A DNA stretch of 64,000 bases. Source: Streptomyces drozdowiczii (lineage in GTDB: Bacteria; Actinomycetota; Actinomycetes; Streptomycetales; Streptomycetaceae). Position 1 is the first letter of the stretch; each line of letters begins with the position of its first letter. The DNA is taken from assembly GCF_026167665.1 (NCBI RefSeq), contig NZ_CP098740.1, positions 1,240,001 to 1,304,000 of the forward strand. Reading direction: 5' to 3'. The position numbers were made by a program, and so were the translations under genes. Shown in pieces: positions 1-9,354 of this stretch. The notes under the pieces were generated by a model that had not been told where the DNA came from, ran no database searches, and saw nothing but the letters and a program-made list of their open reading frames with translations.

Positions 1-30
1 CGCGCCTTCGACATGGTGTGGGACGCCTGA
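1..30 (+). CDS. 3' end of an unidentified CDS
   Basis: The last nine codons and a TGA stop are readable in frame 1, ending in RAFDMVWDA. The rest lies outside the window, so the product cannot be named. In streptomycetes treZ often sits near treY, which would be a natural guess, but nine residues do not support it. Confidence 0.4.
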   Translation, partial: RAFDMVWDA

Positions 31-96
31 CGGGCGCCGCGTCCTCGTAGCACGATGGTCCCGGGGCGCACGGCCCCGGGACCGAGGGAGTGCTGC

Positions 97-1857
97 ATGT
101 TGTTCGAGGTATGGGCACCCGACGCGGGGTCGGCCGCGCTGCGGCTGGCGGGCGAACTGCGGCCCATGGAGCCCGATCCGGAGCGGCCCGGCTGGTGGAC
201 CGCCGAGGCGGAGGCCGGGGACGGCGACCGGTACGGCTTCGCCCTGGACGGCGGTCCGGTGCGTCCCGACCCCCGCTCGCGCCGCCAGCCGGACGGCCCC
301 GACGGCGAGTCGGCGGTGGTCGACCACGACGCGTACGCCTGGCGCTCGGAGTGGGCGGGGCGCGAGCTGCCCGGGGCGGTCCTGTACGAGCTGCACATCG
401 GCACGTTCACGGACGAGGGCACGTTCGACGCGGCGGCGGCCCGGCTCGGCCATCTCGCGGAGCTGGGGGTCACCCATGTGTCGCTGATGCCGGTCTGCCC
501 GTTCCCGGGGGTGCACGGCTGGGGGTACGAGGGGGTGTCGCTGTGGGCCGTCCACGAGCCGTACGGCGGGCCCGAGGGACTCAAGCGCTTTGTCGACACG
601 GCGCACGGGCTCGGGCTCGCCGTCGTCCTGGACGTCGTCCACAACCACCTGGGCCCGTCCGGGAACTACCTGCCCGCGTTCGGCCCGTACTTCACCGAGA
701 CGCACCACACCCCGTGGGGCGCGGCGGTCAACCTGGACGCGCCGGGCTCGGACGAGGTGCGGGCGTATCTGCTGGGCAGCGCGCTCGCCTGGCTGCGGGA
801 CTACCGGCTCGACGGGCTGCGGCTCGACGCGGTGCACGCCCTGGCCGACACCCGGGCGCTGACGTATCTGGAGGAGCTGTCCGCGGCGGCCGACGCGCTC
901 TCCGCCGAGCTGGGGCGCCCGCTGCCGCTGATCGCGGAGTCCGATCTGTGCGACCCGCGCACCACGACCCCGCGCGGGGAGGGCGGGCTCGGGCTGCACG
1001 CGCAGTGGAACGACGACTTCCACCACTGCCTGCACACCGCGCTCACCGGCGAATCGCAGGGCTATTACGCGGACTTCGCGGCCGCCCCGCTGGCCGGGCT
1101 CGCCAAGACGATGACGAGCGCCTTCTTCCACAACGGCACGTACTCCAGCTTCCGGGGCCGTACGCACGGCCGCCCCGTCGACGTCGCCCGCAGCGCCGCC
1201 CACCGCTTCGTCGGCTACGCCCAGACCCACGACCAGATCGGCAACCGGGCCCTCGGCGACCGGCTCGCCGCCTCCCTCTCCCCCGGGCTGCTGGCCTGCG
1301 CGGCGGCCCTCGTGCTGACCGGCCCCTTCACGCCGATGCTGTTCATGGGCGAGGAGTGGGGCGCCCGCACCCCGTGGCAGTTCTTCACCGACCACACGGA
1401 CCCGGAGCTGGCGGAGGCCGTACGCACGGGCAGGCGGCGGGAGTTCGGGGCGCACGGCTGGGCGGAGGAGGACATCCCGGACCCGCAGGACCCGGCCACC
1501 CGGGCGCGCTCCTGCCTGGACTGGGACGAGCTGCACCGCGAGCCGCACGCCCGGCTGTACGCCTGGTACCGCGAGCTGATCGCCCTGCGCCGCACCCTGC
1601 CGGACCTGCGCGACCCGGACCTGGCGAGCGTCAAGGCCGCGTACGACGACGGGGCGCGGTGGCTCGCGGTGCGCCGGGGCGACCTGCGGATCGCGGTCAA
1701 CCTCGACGCGAAGCCGGCCGCGATCCCGCTGGGCAACGGGCGGCACCGGGGCGGTCCGGGGCGGGTGCTTGCCGCGTGGCTGCCGGTGGACCCGCCGGGC
1801 CCGGACGGGATGCTGCACCTGCCGCCGGAGTCCTGCGTGGTGCTGGCCGACGACTGA
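97..1857 (+). CDS. treZ: Malto-oligosyltrehalose trehalohydrolase (TreZ)
   Basis: A 586-residue GH13 enzyme that releases trehalose from maltooligosyl-trehalose, the second step of the TreY/TreZ route from glycogen. The start at 97 is chosen because a GAGGGAG ribosome site lies just upstream; the earlier in-frame ATG at 55 has none. An N-terminal beta-sandwich domain comes first, then the amylase barrel with the family motifs: GLRLDAVHAL carrying the nucleophile Asp, IAESDL carrying the acid/base Glu, and QTHDQIGNR carrying the third carboxylate. Length is normal for the family. It converges on the peptidase gene with six bases between stops. Cytosolic; no signal peptide. Confidence 0.95.
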   Translation: MLFEVWAPDAGSAALRLAGELRPMEPDPERPGWWTAEAEAGDGDRYGFALDGGPVRPDPRSRRQPDGPDGESAVVDHDAYAWRSEWAGRELPGAVLYELHIGTFTDEGTFDAAAARLGHLAELGVTHVSLMPVCPFPGVHGWGYEGVSLWAVHEPYGGPEGLKRFVDTAHGLGLAVVLDVVHNHLGPSGNYLPAFGPYFTETHHTPWGAAVNLDAPGSDEVRAYLLGSALAWLRDYRLDGLRLDAVHALADTRALTYLEELSAAADALSAELGRPLPLIAESDLCDPRTTTPRGEGGLGLHAQWNDDFHHCLHTALTGESQGYYADFAAAPLAGLAKTMTSAFFHNGTYSSFRGRTHGRPVDVARSAAHRFVGYAQTHDQIGNRALGDRLAASLSPGLLACAAALVLTGPFTPMLFMGEEWGARTPWQFFTDHTDPELAEAVRTGRRREFGAHGWAEEDIPDPQDPATRARSCLDWDELHREPHARLYAWYRELIALRRTLPDLRDPDLASVKAAYDDGARWLAVRRGDLRIAVNLDAKPAAIPLGNGRHRGGPGRVLAAWLPVDPPGPDGMLHLPPESCVVLADD

Positions 1858-1863
1858 CCGGCG

Positions 1864-2991
1864 TCACTCCACGATCGCGAGTTCGCGGGCGGTGGCGTTG
1901 AGCCGGCGCCCGCCGTCCTCGGTGACGGTCACGATGTCCTCGATGCGGACGCCGAACCGGCCCGGCAGATAGATGCCGGGCTCCACCGAGAAGCACATGC
2001 CGGGCACCAGCGGCTGCTCCTCGCCCTCGATCATGTACGGCGGTTCGTGGGTGGTGACGCCGATGCCGTGGCCGGTGCGGTGGATGAAGCGTTCCCCGTA
2101 GCCGAACTCGGTGATGACGGCGCGGGCGGCCCGGTCGATCTCCTGGCAGGCGACACCGGGGCGCACCGCCGCGCAGCCCGCCTGCTGCGCCTCGCGCACG
2201 ATGTCGTGGACCCGCTGCTCCTCGGCGGTGGGCTCGCCGACGTGGACGGTACGGGAGGTGTCGGAGCCGTAGCCGTGCTTGAGGCCGCCGAAGTCGAGGA
2301 CGACCATGTCGCCGTGCTCGATGGTGCGTTCCCCCGCCTCGTGGTGCGGGTTGGCTCCGTTGGGGCCGGAGCCGACGACGGTGAAGTCCACCTGGGAGTG
2401 GCCGTGCTCGGTGAGCAGCCGGGCGAGGTCGGCGGCGACCTCGGTCTCCTTCCGGCCGGCGAAGCGGACCTTCAGGATCTCCTCGTAGGTGGCGTCGGCG
2501 GCGGCCCCGGCGGCGGCGATCCGTTCCAGCTCGTGGGCGTCCTTCACCGCGCGCAGCATCGGGAGCGCCTGGGTGAGCGAGGCGTAGGAGCTGTCGGGCA
2601 GCCGCTGCTGGAGGCCGAGCAGGTGCATCGCCCAGGCGTTGTCGCTGATCCCGAAGCGGCCCCGCCCGTCCAGCAGCGGGGCGGTGACCTCGTACGGGTC
2701 CTTGCCGTCCGTCCAGTCCCGCAGGGTCATGGCCGGGGCGCCGACGGCCTTCTCCGCGTCCGGTGCCTCCAGGGTCGGTACGACGAGGACGGGGTCCCGG
2801 TCCGCCGCGAGGACGAGGAGGGTGAGGCGTTCGGTGTCGGCGGGCGGCGCGTAGCCCGTCAGGTAGACCATGTCGGGCCCCGGCGCGACCAGCACCCCGG
2901 CGAGCCCGGCGGCTGCCGCGGTGTCGGCGGCCCGCGCCATCCGGGCCCGATAGTCGTCGGCGGTGAACGGCGCGGGCTGGTTCGTGGACAT
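1864..2991 (-). CDS. M24 family metallopeptidase (Xaa-Pro aminopeptidase/dipeptidase-like)
   Basis: A 375-residue creatinase/prolidase-family protein. The N-terminal half is the non-catalytic creatinase-N domain. The C-terminal half is the pita-bread domain with all five metal ligands visible: Asp in VVLDFGG, Asp in GSDTSR, His in TGHGIG, Glu in VEPGIYL and Glu in RIEDIV. The start at 2991 has AGGAGG upstream on its strand; longer readings lack one. It probably cleaves Xaa-Pro peptides in the cytosol. The exact specificity (PepP, PepQ) cannot be told from sequence. Confidence 0.9.
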   Translation of the reverse strand: MSTNQPAPFTADDYRARMARAADTAAAAGLAGVLVAPGPDMVYLTGYAPPADTERLTLLVLAADRDPVLVVPTLEAPDAEKAVGAPAMTLRDWTDGKDPYEVTAPLLDGRGRFGISDNAWAMHLLGLQQRLPDSSYASLTQALPMLRAVKDAHELERIAAAGAAADATYEEILKVRFAGRKETEVAADLARLLTEHGHSQVDFTVVGSGPNGANPHHEAGERTIEHGDMVVLDFGGLKHGYGSDTSRTVHVGEPTAEEQRVHDIVREAQQAGCAAVRPGVACQEIDRAARAVITEFGYGERFIHRTGHGIGVTTHEPPYMIEGEEQPLVPGMCFSVEPGIYLPGRFGVRIEDIVTVTEDGGRRLNATARELAIVE

Positions 2992-3059
2992 GCGGGTCCT
3001 CCTGACGGCGCGGAACGGCCCTCTCATCCTGCCCGCCCGCCGGTGCGCGCGCGAACGGG

Positions 3060-3671
3060 TCACCGGACGACGAGGTCGGCCCGGTCGCGGCCGGCCGCGA
3101 CGAGCCGGGCGTTGGCCTCGTCGGACCGCGCCACCCAGCGCTCGGCGTCGGCCCGCGCCTTCCCGTACCGCACATGCCGCGCGACGAGCCGGGGCACGCG
3201 GACCGCGTCGTCGGGGTCCAAGTACCACGTCTCGTCCAGCAGCCCGCGCACCGGGGCCCAGGGCCCGTCCCCGTACAGCAGGTAGTTGCCCTCGGTGATG
3301 ACGAGCGGGACTTCCGGGGGTACGGGGATCGCCCCGGCGACCGGTTCCTCCAGGGACCTGTCGAAGGCGGGGGCGTAGACGACGGTCCCGGGCTCGGGGG
3401 CGCGCAGCCGGCGCAGGAGGGCGGCGTATCCGGCGGCGTCGAAGGTGTCGGGCGCGCCCTTGCGGTCCGCCCGCCCGAGCCGTTCGAGTTCGGCCTGCGC
3501 GAGGTGGAAGCCGTCCATGGGGACGAGGGCGGCGAGCGGGCCGAGCGCTTCGGCGATCCGCCCGGCCAGGGTCGACTTGCCGGCTCCGGGCGGCCCGGCG
3601 ATGCCGAGGACGCGCCGACCGCCGGTGCGGGCGAGGCGGTGCGCGCGGGCGGTGAGGTCGGGGAGGTCCAT
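3060..3671 (-). CDS. Nucleoside/nucleotide kinase family protein (uridine-kinase-like P-loop)
   Basis: A 203-residue P-loop phosphotransferase with Walker A GPPGAGKS at about residues 28-35, a VPMDGFH motif typical of the uridine kinase/pantothenate kinase superfamily, and TEGNYLL as a Walker-B-like strand. Such short actinobacterial proteins are usually annotated as fructose- or nucleoside-kinase-like; the substrate is unknown. The ATG at 3671 is the first Met before the P-loop strand. The gene is divergent from the VOC gene, about 60 bp away, so the two may share a promoter region. Confidence 0.8.
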   Translation of the reverse strand: MDLPDLTARAHRLARTGGRRVLGIAGPPGAGKSTLAGRIAEALGPLAALVPMDGFHLAQAELERLGRADRKGAPDTFDAAGYAALLRRLRAPEPGTVVYAPAFDRSLEEPVAGAIPVPPEVPLVITEGNYLLYGDGPWAPVRGLLDETWYLDPDDAVRVPRLVARHVRYGKARADAERWVARSDEANARLVAAGRDRADLVVR

Positions 3672-3731
3672 GCGGATAGTGTCGCGCCCGGGGCCGGCGC
3701 CCTGCCGCCCTGCCGCACCGCGAGGAGTTCC

Positions 3732-4118
3732 ATGCCGCACATCGCCCTGGTCACGCTGGTCGTCCGCGACTACGACGAGGCCCTCTCCTTCTACACCGGC
3801 GCCCTCGGCTTCGAGCTGGTCGAGGACACCGACCGGGGCGACGGCTCGCGCTGGGTGGTGGTGCGGCCGCGCGGTACCGGGGGTACGGGGTTGCTGCTGG
3901 CCCGCGCCAAGGACGAGGCGCAGGCGGCGAGCGTCGGCGCCCAGACCGGCGGCCGGGTCGGCTTCTTCCTGCACACGGAGGACTTCGACGCCGACCACGC
4001 CCGGATGACGGCGGCCGGGGTGCGCTTCCTGGAGGAGCCGCGCCACGAGCCCTACGGCTCGGTCGCGGTCTTCGAGGACCTGTACGGCAACCGCTGGGAC
4101 CTGCTCCAGCCGGCGTGA
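3732..4118 (+). CDS. VOC (glyoxalase/bleomycin-resistance fold) family protein
   Basis: A 128-residue single-chain vicinal-oxygen-chelate protein with two betaalphabetabetabeta halves. The first begins at HIALVTLVVRDYDEAL and ends in a GFELVED strand pair; the second carries GFFLHTEDFD and ends in FEDLYGNRWDLLQP, the classic Glu-containing final strand. A GAGGAG ribosome site precedes the ATG at 3732. Members chelate a divalent metal and act as lyases, dioxygenases or drug-binding proteins; nothing here points to a particular substrate. Confidence 0.85.
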   Translation: MPHIALVTLVVRDYDEALSFYTGALGFELVEDTDRGDGSRWVVVRPRGTGGTGLLLARAKDEAQAASVGAQTGGRVGFFLHTEDFDADHARMTAAGVRFLEEPRHEPYGSVAVFEDLYGNRWDLLQPA

Positions 4119-4137
4119 CGGGGGCGGGGTCCGCCCC

Positions 4138-5037
4138 TCAGCCCGCCGCGCCCGCCAGCGCTTCCAGGACCGGTGCGATCAGCGGGTGGGCCTCCGCGCC
4201 CCGGCGGACCGCCGCGAACACCCGGCGGGTGGGGGCGGTCCCGCGCACCGGGCGGACCACCACGCCGGTCAGCGGCATGCCCTGGAGGGCGGTGCGCGGC
4301 ACCAGGGCCACTCCGGCCCCCGCGCCGGCCAGGGCGACGACCGCGTGGAAGTCGTCCGAGGAGTGTTCGAGGTTCGGGGCGAATCCGGCGTACTCGCAGG
4401 CCAGGACCACCACGTCGTGGCAGGGGTTGCCGGGGTAGGGCCCGATCCAGGCGTCCTTGGCCAGCTCGGCGACGGCCACCTGCTCCTGGCCGGCCAGCCG
4501 GTGCCCCACCGGGAGCACCGCGTCGAACGGTTCCGAGTAGAGGGGGACGCGGGTGAGGCGGCGGTCGTCCTCGCCTGGGGCGCCCCGGTACTCGACGGCG
4601 ACGGCGACATCGACCTGGCGGTCCAGGACCATCGGGACGCTCGCGTCGCCCTCCGCGTCCTGGACGCGGACCTTGATGCCGGGGGCGGTCCGGCTCAGCG
4701 CGGCGATGGCGGGGGCGAGCACCAGGCCGATGCCGGTGGCGAACGCGGCGACCGTGACCGTACCGGCCTCGCCCGAGCCGTACGCGGCCAGCTCGGCCTC
4801 CGCCCGTTCCAGCTGGGCCAGGACCGCGTTGGTGTGGGTGAGCAGGATCTCGCCGGCCGGGGTGAGCCTGGCCCCGCGCGAGCCGCGTTCCACGAGCCGG
4901 TGGCCGGTCTCCTGCTCCAGGGCGGCGAGCTGCTGGGAGACGGCGGACGGGGTCAGGTACAGGGCGGCGGCCGCGGCGGTCACCGTGCCGTGGTCCGCCA
5001 CGGCGCGCAGCACGCGCAGCCGCCGGGCATCGATCAT
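4138..5037 (-). CDS. LysR family transcriptional regulator
   Basis: A 299-residue regulator. Residues 1-65 are the winged helix-turn-helix (RVLRAVADHGTVTAAAAALYLTPSAVSQQLAALE), and the rest is the periplasmic-binding-like effector domain. It lies 64 bp downstream of kbl on the same strand and could be read through from tdh-kbl, or act independently. LysR proteins often regulate a neighbour, but no divergent target is present: the upstream flank is the end of kbl. Confidence 0.9.
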   Translation of the reverse strand: MIDARRLRVLRAVADHGTVTAAAAALYLTPSAVSQQLAALEQETGHRLVERGSRGARLTPAGEILLTHTNAVLAQLERAEAELAAYGSGEAGTVTVAAFATGIGLVLAPAIAALSRTAPGIKVRVQDAEGDASVPMVLDRQVDVAVAVEYRGAPGEDDRRLTRVPLYSEPFDAVLPVGHRLAGQEQVAVAELAKDAWIGPYPGNPCHDVVVLACEYAGFAPNLEHSSDDFHAVVALAGAGAGVALVPRTALQGMPLTGVVVRPVRGTAPTRRVFAAVRRGAEAHPLIAPVLEALAGAAG

Positions 5038-5101
5038 GTGACCTATTGTCCCAGGTCGCGGGGGCGCCCTGACCGCCCCCGCGACCGTCCTGGGACCGTC
5101 C

Positions 5102-6295
5102 TCAGCCCTCCAGCTCGGCGCGCGCGGCGACGAACGCGTCGACCGCGCGGTTCACGTCCGCCGTGGAGTGCGCGGCGGAGAGCTGGACGCGGATGCGGGC
5201 CGCGCCCTGGGGGACGACCGGGTACGAGAACCCGATCACGTACACACCGCGCTCCAGGAGCAGCTCCGCCATCCGGCCTGCCTTCGCCGCGTCCCCGATC
5301 ATGACGGGGGCGATGGCGTGGTCGCCGGGCAGGATGTCGAAGCCCTCCTCGGTCATCCGGGTACGGAAGAGCGCGGTGTTGGCGTTCAGCCGCTCGCGCA
5401 GCTCGCCGGCGGACTCCAGCAGGTCGATGACCTTGAGGGAGGCGGCGGCGATGACCGGGGCGAGCGAGTTCGAGAAGAGGTACGGGCGCGAGCGCTGGCG
5501 CAGCAGGGCGACGATCTCGGCGCGGGCCGCGACGTAACCGCCGGAGGCACCGCCGAGCGCCTTGCCGAGGGTGCCGGTGATGATGTCGACGCGGTCCATC
5601 ACGTCGTGCAGCTCGGGCGTACCGCGTCCGCCCGCGCCGACGAAGCCGACGGCGTGCGAGTCGTCCACCATGACCATGGCGTCGTAGCGCTCGGCCAGGT
5701 CGCAGATCTCGCGCAGCGGTGCGACGTAACCGTCCATGGAGAAGACGCCGTCGGTGACGATCAGCCGGCGCCGGGCCCCGGACGCCTCCTTGAGCTGGGT
5801 CTCCAGGTCGGCCATGTCGCGGTTGGCGTAGCGGAAGCGCTTGGCCTTGGACAGGCGGATGCCGTCGATGATCGAGGCGTGGTTGAGGGCGTCGGAGATG
5901 ACCGCGTCCTCGGCGCCGAGGATCGTCTCGAACACGCCGCCGTTGGCGTCGAAGCAGGAGGAGTAGAGGATCGTGTCCTCCTGGCCCAGGAAGGAGGAGA
6001 GCCGCTGCTCCAGCTCCTTGTGGACCTCCTGGGTGCCGCAGATGAAGCGGACCGAGGCCATGCCGTAGCCCCAGCGGTCCAGCGCCTCGTGCGCGGCGGC
6101 GATCACGTCGGGGTGGTCGGCGAGGCCCAGGTAGTTGTTGGCGCAGAAGTTCAGCACCTCGCCGGGGCGGCCCCCGGCGGTGACGGCCACGGTCGCGGAC
6201 TGCGGGGTGCCGATGACGCGCTCGGGCTTGTGCAGCCCGGCCGCCTCGATCTCTTCGAGGGTGGTGCGCAGGTCGTCGCGTACGGAGTCGAACAT
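5102..6295 (-). CDS. kbl: Glycine C-acetyltransferase (2-amino-3-ketobutyrate CoA ligase)
   Basis: A 397-residue PLP enzyme of the alpha-oxoamine synthase family. It splits 2-amino-3-ketobutyrate with CoA into glycine and acetyl-CoA, the second step of threonine degradation. The Schiff-base Lys is in GTLGKALGG, the PLP-facing Asp/His pair in [10 protein letters not shown], and the substrate loop in FCANNYLGL. Length matches the family. It sits 26 bp downstream of tdh on the same strand, forming the standard tdh-kbl operon; AAGGA precedes the ATG at 6295. Confidence 0.96.
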   Translation of the reverse strand: MFDSVRDDLRTTLEEIEAAGLHKPERVIGTPQSATVAVTAGGRPGEVLNFCANNYLGLADHPDVIAAAHEALDRWGYGMASVRFICGTQEVHKELEQRLSSFLGQEDTILYSSCFDANGGVFETILGAEDAVISDALNHASIIDGIRLSKAKRFRYANRDMADLETQLKEASGARRRLIVTDGVFSMDGYVAPLREICDLAERYDAMVMVDDSHAVGFVGAGGRGTPELHDVMDRVDIITGTLGKALGGASGGYVAARAEIVALLRQRSRPYLFSNSLAPVIAAASLKVIDLLESAGELRERLNANTALFRTRMTEEGFDILPGDHAIAPVMIGDAAKAGRMAELLLERGVYVIGFSYPVVPQGAARIRVQLSAAHSTADVNRAVDAFVAARAELEG

Positions 6296-6321
6296 GCCGG
6301 TTCCTTAAAGAGGTGAGGAGG

Positions 6322-7350
6322 TCAGACGGTCCAGTCGAGGATGACCTTGCCGCCGCGCCCGCTCGCCGCGTCGTCGAAGGCCGCCTCGAAGTCGCGGTAG
6401 CCGTACCGGCCGGTGATCACGGGGGCGAGGTCGAGGCCGCCCTCCAGCAGGACGGACATGGCGTACCAGGTCTCGTACATCTCGCGGCCGTAGATGCCCT
6501 TGATCGTGATCATCGAGGTGACGATCCGGGCCCAGTCCACGGCGAACTCCTCGGAGGGGAGTCCGAGCATGGCGATCCGGCCGCCGTGCGTCATGTTCGC
6601 GATCATGTCGCGCATCGCCTCGGGGCGGCCGGACATCTCCAGGCCGATGTCGAAGCCCTCGCGCAGGCCCAGCTCCTTCTGGCCGTCCGCGATGGTCGAG
6701 TCGGCGACGTTGAGCGCCAGGCTGACGCCGACCTTGCGGGCCAGTTCGAGGCGGGCCTCGCTGACGTCGGTGATGACGACGTTGCGGGCGCCGGCGTGCT
6801 TGGCGACGGCGGCGGCCATGATGCCGATCGGGCCCGCACCGGTGATCAGGACGTCCTCGCTGACCAGCGGGAAGGACAGCGCGGTGTGCACGGCGTTGCC
6901 GAACGGGTCGAAGATCGCGGCGACGTCGAGGTCGACGGGGACCCGGTGCACCCACACGTTGGAGGCGGGCAGCGCGACGTACTCGGCGAAGGCGCCGTCG
7001 CGGCCGACGCCGAGGCCCAGCGTGGAGCGGCAGAGGTGGCGGCGGCCGGCCAGGCAGTTGCGGCACTTGCCGCAGACGAGGTGGCCTTCGCCGCTGACCA
7101 GGTCGCCGACGGCGATGTCCACCACGTCGGAGCCGATCGCGGCGACCTCGCCGACGAACTCGTGGCCGAGGACGAGCGGGGTGGTGATGGCCTGCTGCGC
7201 CCAGCCGTCGTAGTTGCGGATGTGCAGGTCGGTCCCGCAGATGCCGGTGCGCAGGACCTTGATCAGTACGTCGCCGGGGCCGGTCTCGGGCTCGGGGACG
7301 TCCATCAGCCAGAGCCCGGGCTCGGCCTTCTGCTTCACGAGTGCCTTCAC
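6322..7350 (-). CDS. tdh: L-threonine 3-dehydrogenase
   Basis: A 342-residue zinc-dependent medium-chain dehydrogenase that oxidises threonine to 2-amino-3-ketobutyrate with NAD+. Catalytic zinc ligands are visible as Cys38 (GICGTD), His63 and Glu64 (GHEF). The structural zinc loop has the cysteines of [15 protein letters not shown], and the Rossmann fold follows ([10 protein letters not shown]). The start is GTG at 7350 with AGGGAG upstream. The unstable product is handed to Kbl from the next gene. The 235-bp leader 7351-7585 presumably holds the operon promoter; I could not fix a -10/-35 pair in it. Confidence 0.96.
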   Translation of the reverse strand: MKALVKQKAEPGLWLMDVPEPETGPGDVLIKVLRTGICGTDLHIRNYDGWAQQAITTPLVLGHEFVGEVAAIGSDVVDIAVGDLVSGEGHLVCGKCRNCLAGRRHLCRSTLGLGVGRDGAFAEYVALPASNVWVHRVPVDLDVAAIFDPFGNAVHTALSFPLVSEDVLITGAGPIGIMAAAVAKHAGARNVVITDVSEARLELARKVGVSLALNVADSTIADGQKELGLREGFDIGLEMSGRPEAMRDMIANMTHGGRIAMLGLPSEEFAVDWARIVTSMITIKGIYGREMYETWYAMSVLLEGGLDLAPVITGRYGYRDFEAAFDDAASGRGGKVILDWTV

Positions 7351-7585
7351 GGCTGCGGCTCCCTGTACGGCGTTGAGCTCCCCGGGCCGGGGGCATGCCT
7401 GAGGAAGCCTGCGGCCCGGGGAAGGATGAGAGGGACGGCATGGCAGCGCGCTCGCTCCGGCTGCCGCGCACCATCCTCCGCCGTCACGGAGAAATCTGCC
7501 GTACCCCGCGCCCCAGGTCCATCGAGGTTTTCTTAAGCGGGACCGCAGCTCCGCTTCACACCGTGTGCGGCTTCCGCCGTACGGC

Positions 7586-8032
7586 TCAGTCGCGCGGCCA
7601 GGGCCGTCCGTCCAGGCGTTCGATGTCGCGGTTGAGGCGGGCCAGGTCGTCCGCGAAGCGGGCGGCCTCCTCCGGGGTCCACTCGGCGAGGACCCGTTGC
7701 AGCCCCTCGCGGTTCTCGGCCCGGTCCTTGTCGAGGCGGCGTTCGCCCTCGTCCGTGATGACGAACTTGCGCGCGATCCCGCCGTCCGGGTCGGCGATAC
7801 GGTCCACCACTCCGGCCCGCAGCATCGCGGCGGTCTGCCGGTTCAGCGTCGAGGTGTCGAGGCCGAACGCGTCGTGCAGCTGGCCGATCGACATCGGGCC
7901 CTGGACCCGGATGCGGCTGAGGAGGATGTACGCGCTCCGGTCGAGCCGCCCGCCGCCGCGCGAGGTGAGCAGGCTCATGTGCCGGCCGAGCAGCATCGTC
8001 TCGAACTCGATCCGGTCCACAGGCATGTCCAC
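7586..8032 (-). CDS. MarR family transcriptional regulator
   Basis: A 148-residue winged-helix regulator. The recognition region is [26 protein letters not shown], followed by the wing [21 protein letters not shown]. The GTG at 8032 is preferred because AGGGAG lies six bases upstream; ATG at 8026 would also fit. The open frame extends further upstream but the extra sequence is uncharacteristic. It lies upstream of tdh-kbl on the same strand and divergent from the YciO-like gene. The palindromes at 8108-8140 make autoregulation likely. Confidence 0.88.
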   Translation of the reverse strand: MDMPVDRIEFETMLLGRHMSLLTSRGGGRLDRSAYILLSRIRVQGPMSIGQLHDAFGLDTSTLNRQTAAMLRAGVVDRIADPDGGIARKFVITDEGERRLDKDRAENREGLQRVLAEWTPEEAARFADDLARLNRDIERLDGRPWPRD

Positions 8033-8107
8033 GCACGGCTCCCTACGACTGCGGTGCGCCTCCCCCACCGGGCCGGCGACCTCTCTGTACACATATACCA
8101 CGGAATG

Positions 8108-8140
8108 TGTGCACGATGCACGTATCATGCATGATGCACA
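8108..8140. promoter_or_regulatory. Nested palindromes: candidate MarR operator
   Basis: Three overlapping symmetries lie in the MarR/YciO divergent gap. TGTGCA (8108-8113) pairs with TGCACA (8135-8140). GTGCA-CGA-TGCAC spans 8109-8121. ATCATGCATGAT (8124-8135) is a perfect 12-bp palindrome. On the MarR strand a TATATG -10-like hexamer lies at 8097-8092, so the -35 position falls inside this block. Repression of marR itself is the simplest reading. Confidence 0.55.
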
Positions 8141-8264
8141 ACGAGCATCGCGCGGCCGGAAGCGGCCGGAAGGTTTGAGCGGCGGCCGCCACTCGAAACG
8201 GTTGTCCTGCCCGCCCCGGCGCCGGACAATCCGCTTCCCCGGGAACCGTTCGCGCACCCGGCCG

Positions 8265-8270
8265 TAGACT
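8265..8270 (+). promoter_or_regulatory. -10-like hexamer, probably for a leaderless transcript
   Basis: TAGACT, a common streptomycete -10 hexamer, ends six bases before the ATG at 8277. The gene has no recognisable ribosome-binding site. This combination usually means transcription begins at or next to the start codon. The -35 is not convincing. Confidence 0.4.
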
Positions 8271-8276
8271 CGCCGG

Positions 8277-8897
8277 ATGGCGAAGTATTTCGACGTACAC
8301 CCCGAAAATCCCCAGCAGCGCACCATCACCAACGTGGCCGAAAGCATCCGCTCCGGGTCGCTCGTCGCGTATCCGACGGACTCCTGCTACGCACTCGGGT
8401 GCCAGCTCGGCAGCCGGGACGGCCTGTCCCGCATCCGGGCGATCCGCAACCTCGACGACCGCCACCACTTCACGCTGATGTGCCAGAACTTCGCCCAGCT
8501 CGGGCAGTTCGTGCACATCGACAACGACGTGTTCCGTACGGTCAAGGCGTCGACGCCCGGCCAGTACACCTTCATCCTGCCGGCCACCAAGGAGGTGCCG
8601 CGCCAGCTGCTGCACCCCAAGAAGAAGACCGTGGGCGTCCGCATCCCCGACCACCCGGTCGTGCAGGCGCTCCTGGGCGAGCTGGGCGAACCGCTGCTCT
8701 CCAGCACGCTGTTGCTGCCCGACGAGGCCGAACCCCTCACCCAGGGCTGGGAGATCAAGGAGCGCCTGGACCACGAGGTGGACATCGTCATCGACTCCGG
8801 CGACTGCGGTACGGAGCCGACGACGGTCATCGACTTCTCGGGCGGCGAGCTGGAGATCGTACGCCGGGGAGCCGGCGACATCTCGCGCTTCGAGTAG
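8277..8897 (+). CDS. YciO/YrdC/Sua5 family protein (L-threonylcarbamoyladenylate synthase-like)
   Basis: A 206-residue YrdC-fold protein. The family core is visible: the N-terminal YPTDSCYALGC strand-turn, the RHHFTLMCQN segment, and FILPATKEVPR. It most resembles the YciO branch, with KKKTVGVRIPDHP and a C-terminal TTVIDFSGGELEIVRRGAGD. YrdC/Sua5 makes threonylcarbamoyl-AMP for the t6A tRNA modification. YciO relatives are less active and their role is uncertain, so this should not be assumed to be the housekeeping TsaC. Confidence 0.85.
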   Translation: MAKYFDVHPENPQQRTITNVAESIRSGSLVAYPTDSCYALGCQLGSRDGLSRIRAIRNLDDRHHFTLMCQNFAQLGQFVHIDNDVFRTVKASTPGQYTFILPATKEVPRQLLHPKKKTVGVRIPDHPVVQALLGELGEPLLSSTLLLPDEAEPLTQGWEIKERLDHEVDIVIDSGDCGTEPTTVIDFSGGELEIVRRGAGDISRFE

Positions 8898-8958
8898 CCC
8901 GGCCGACCGCCTGCGTACGCCGCGGTTTCGGAAGGCGGCGCAGGGGCAACCGGCGTTC

Positions 8959-9219
8959 ATGGACGCCAATGAGGGAAGTGCGGAAGTGGTTCCTACGCAG
9001 GGAGACGAGCACCATGTCCTCCTCAGCGCCGACACCAACGGAGACGGCAGGCCCGACGTGTGGATGACGGACACCACCGGTGACGGCAAAGCCGACCTCT
9101 ACCAGTTCGACACCACCGGTGACGGAGTGGTCGATGTGACCGTGGTCGAGGGGGCAGAAGCTCCCGGCACCGACCGGCTCGTGGTCGAGGGCGACGGCGG
9201 TCACCCGCAATCCGTCTGA
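8959..9219 (+). CDS. Small acidic protein with three DxxGDG calcium-loop-like repeats
   Basis: An 86-residue acidic protein. Three consecutive repeats read DTNGDGRPDVW, DTTGDGKADLY and DTTGDGVVDVT. These are the spacing and residues of dockerin/EF-hand-like calcium-binding loops. There is no signal peptide or membrane segment, so a cytosolic calcium-binding role is inferred, not shown. The ATG at 8959 has only a weak ribosome site, so the start is uncertain. Confidence 0.65.
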   Translation: MDANEGSAEVVPTQGDEHHVLLSADTNGDGRPDVWMTDTTGDGKADLYQFDTTGDGVVDVTVVEGAEAPGTDRLVVEGDGGHPQSV

Positions 9220-9354
9220 GCCGAAGTCACCCTCGGGCGGTGACCGGACAGGGGTAGCCGCCCGGTACTCGGCCTCGGATGAATTCCGGGTTACCGGGGC
9301 CGGGCGGCCCGCTGCCGTATTCAACGACGGTCTCCGGCGGTCCCCGACGGCCTC

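Noticed and set aside
7586..8347. A 253-residue version of the MarR protein starting near 8347.
   Set aside because: The extra N-terminus overlaps the start of the divergent YciO-like gene and the operator region and has no family features; a well-placed ribosome site supports 8032.
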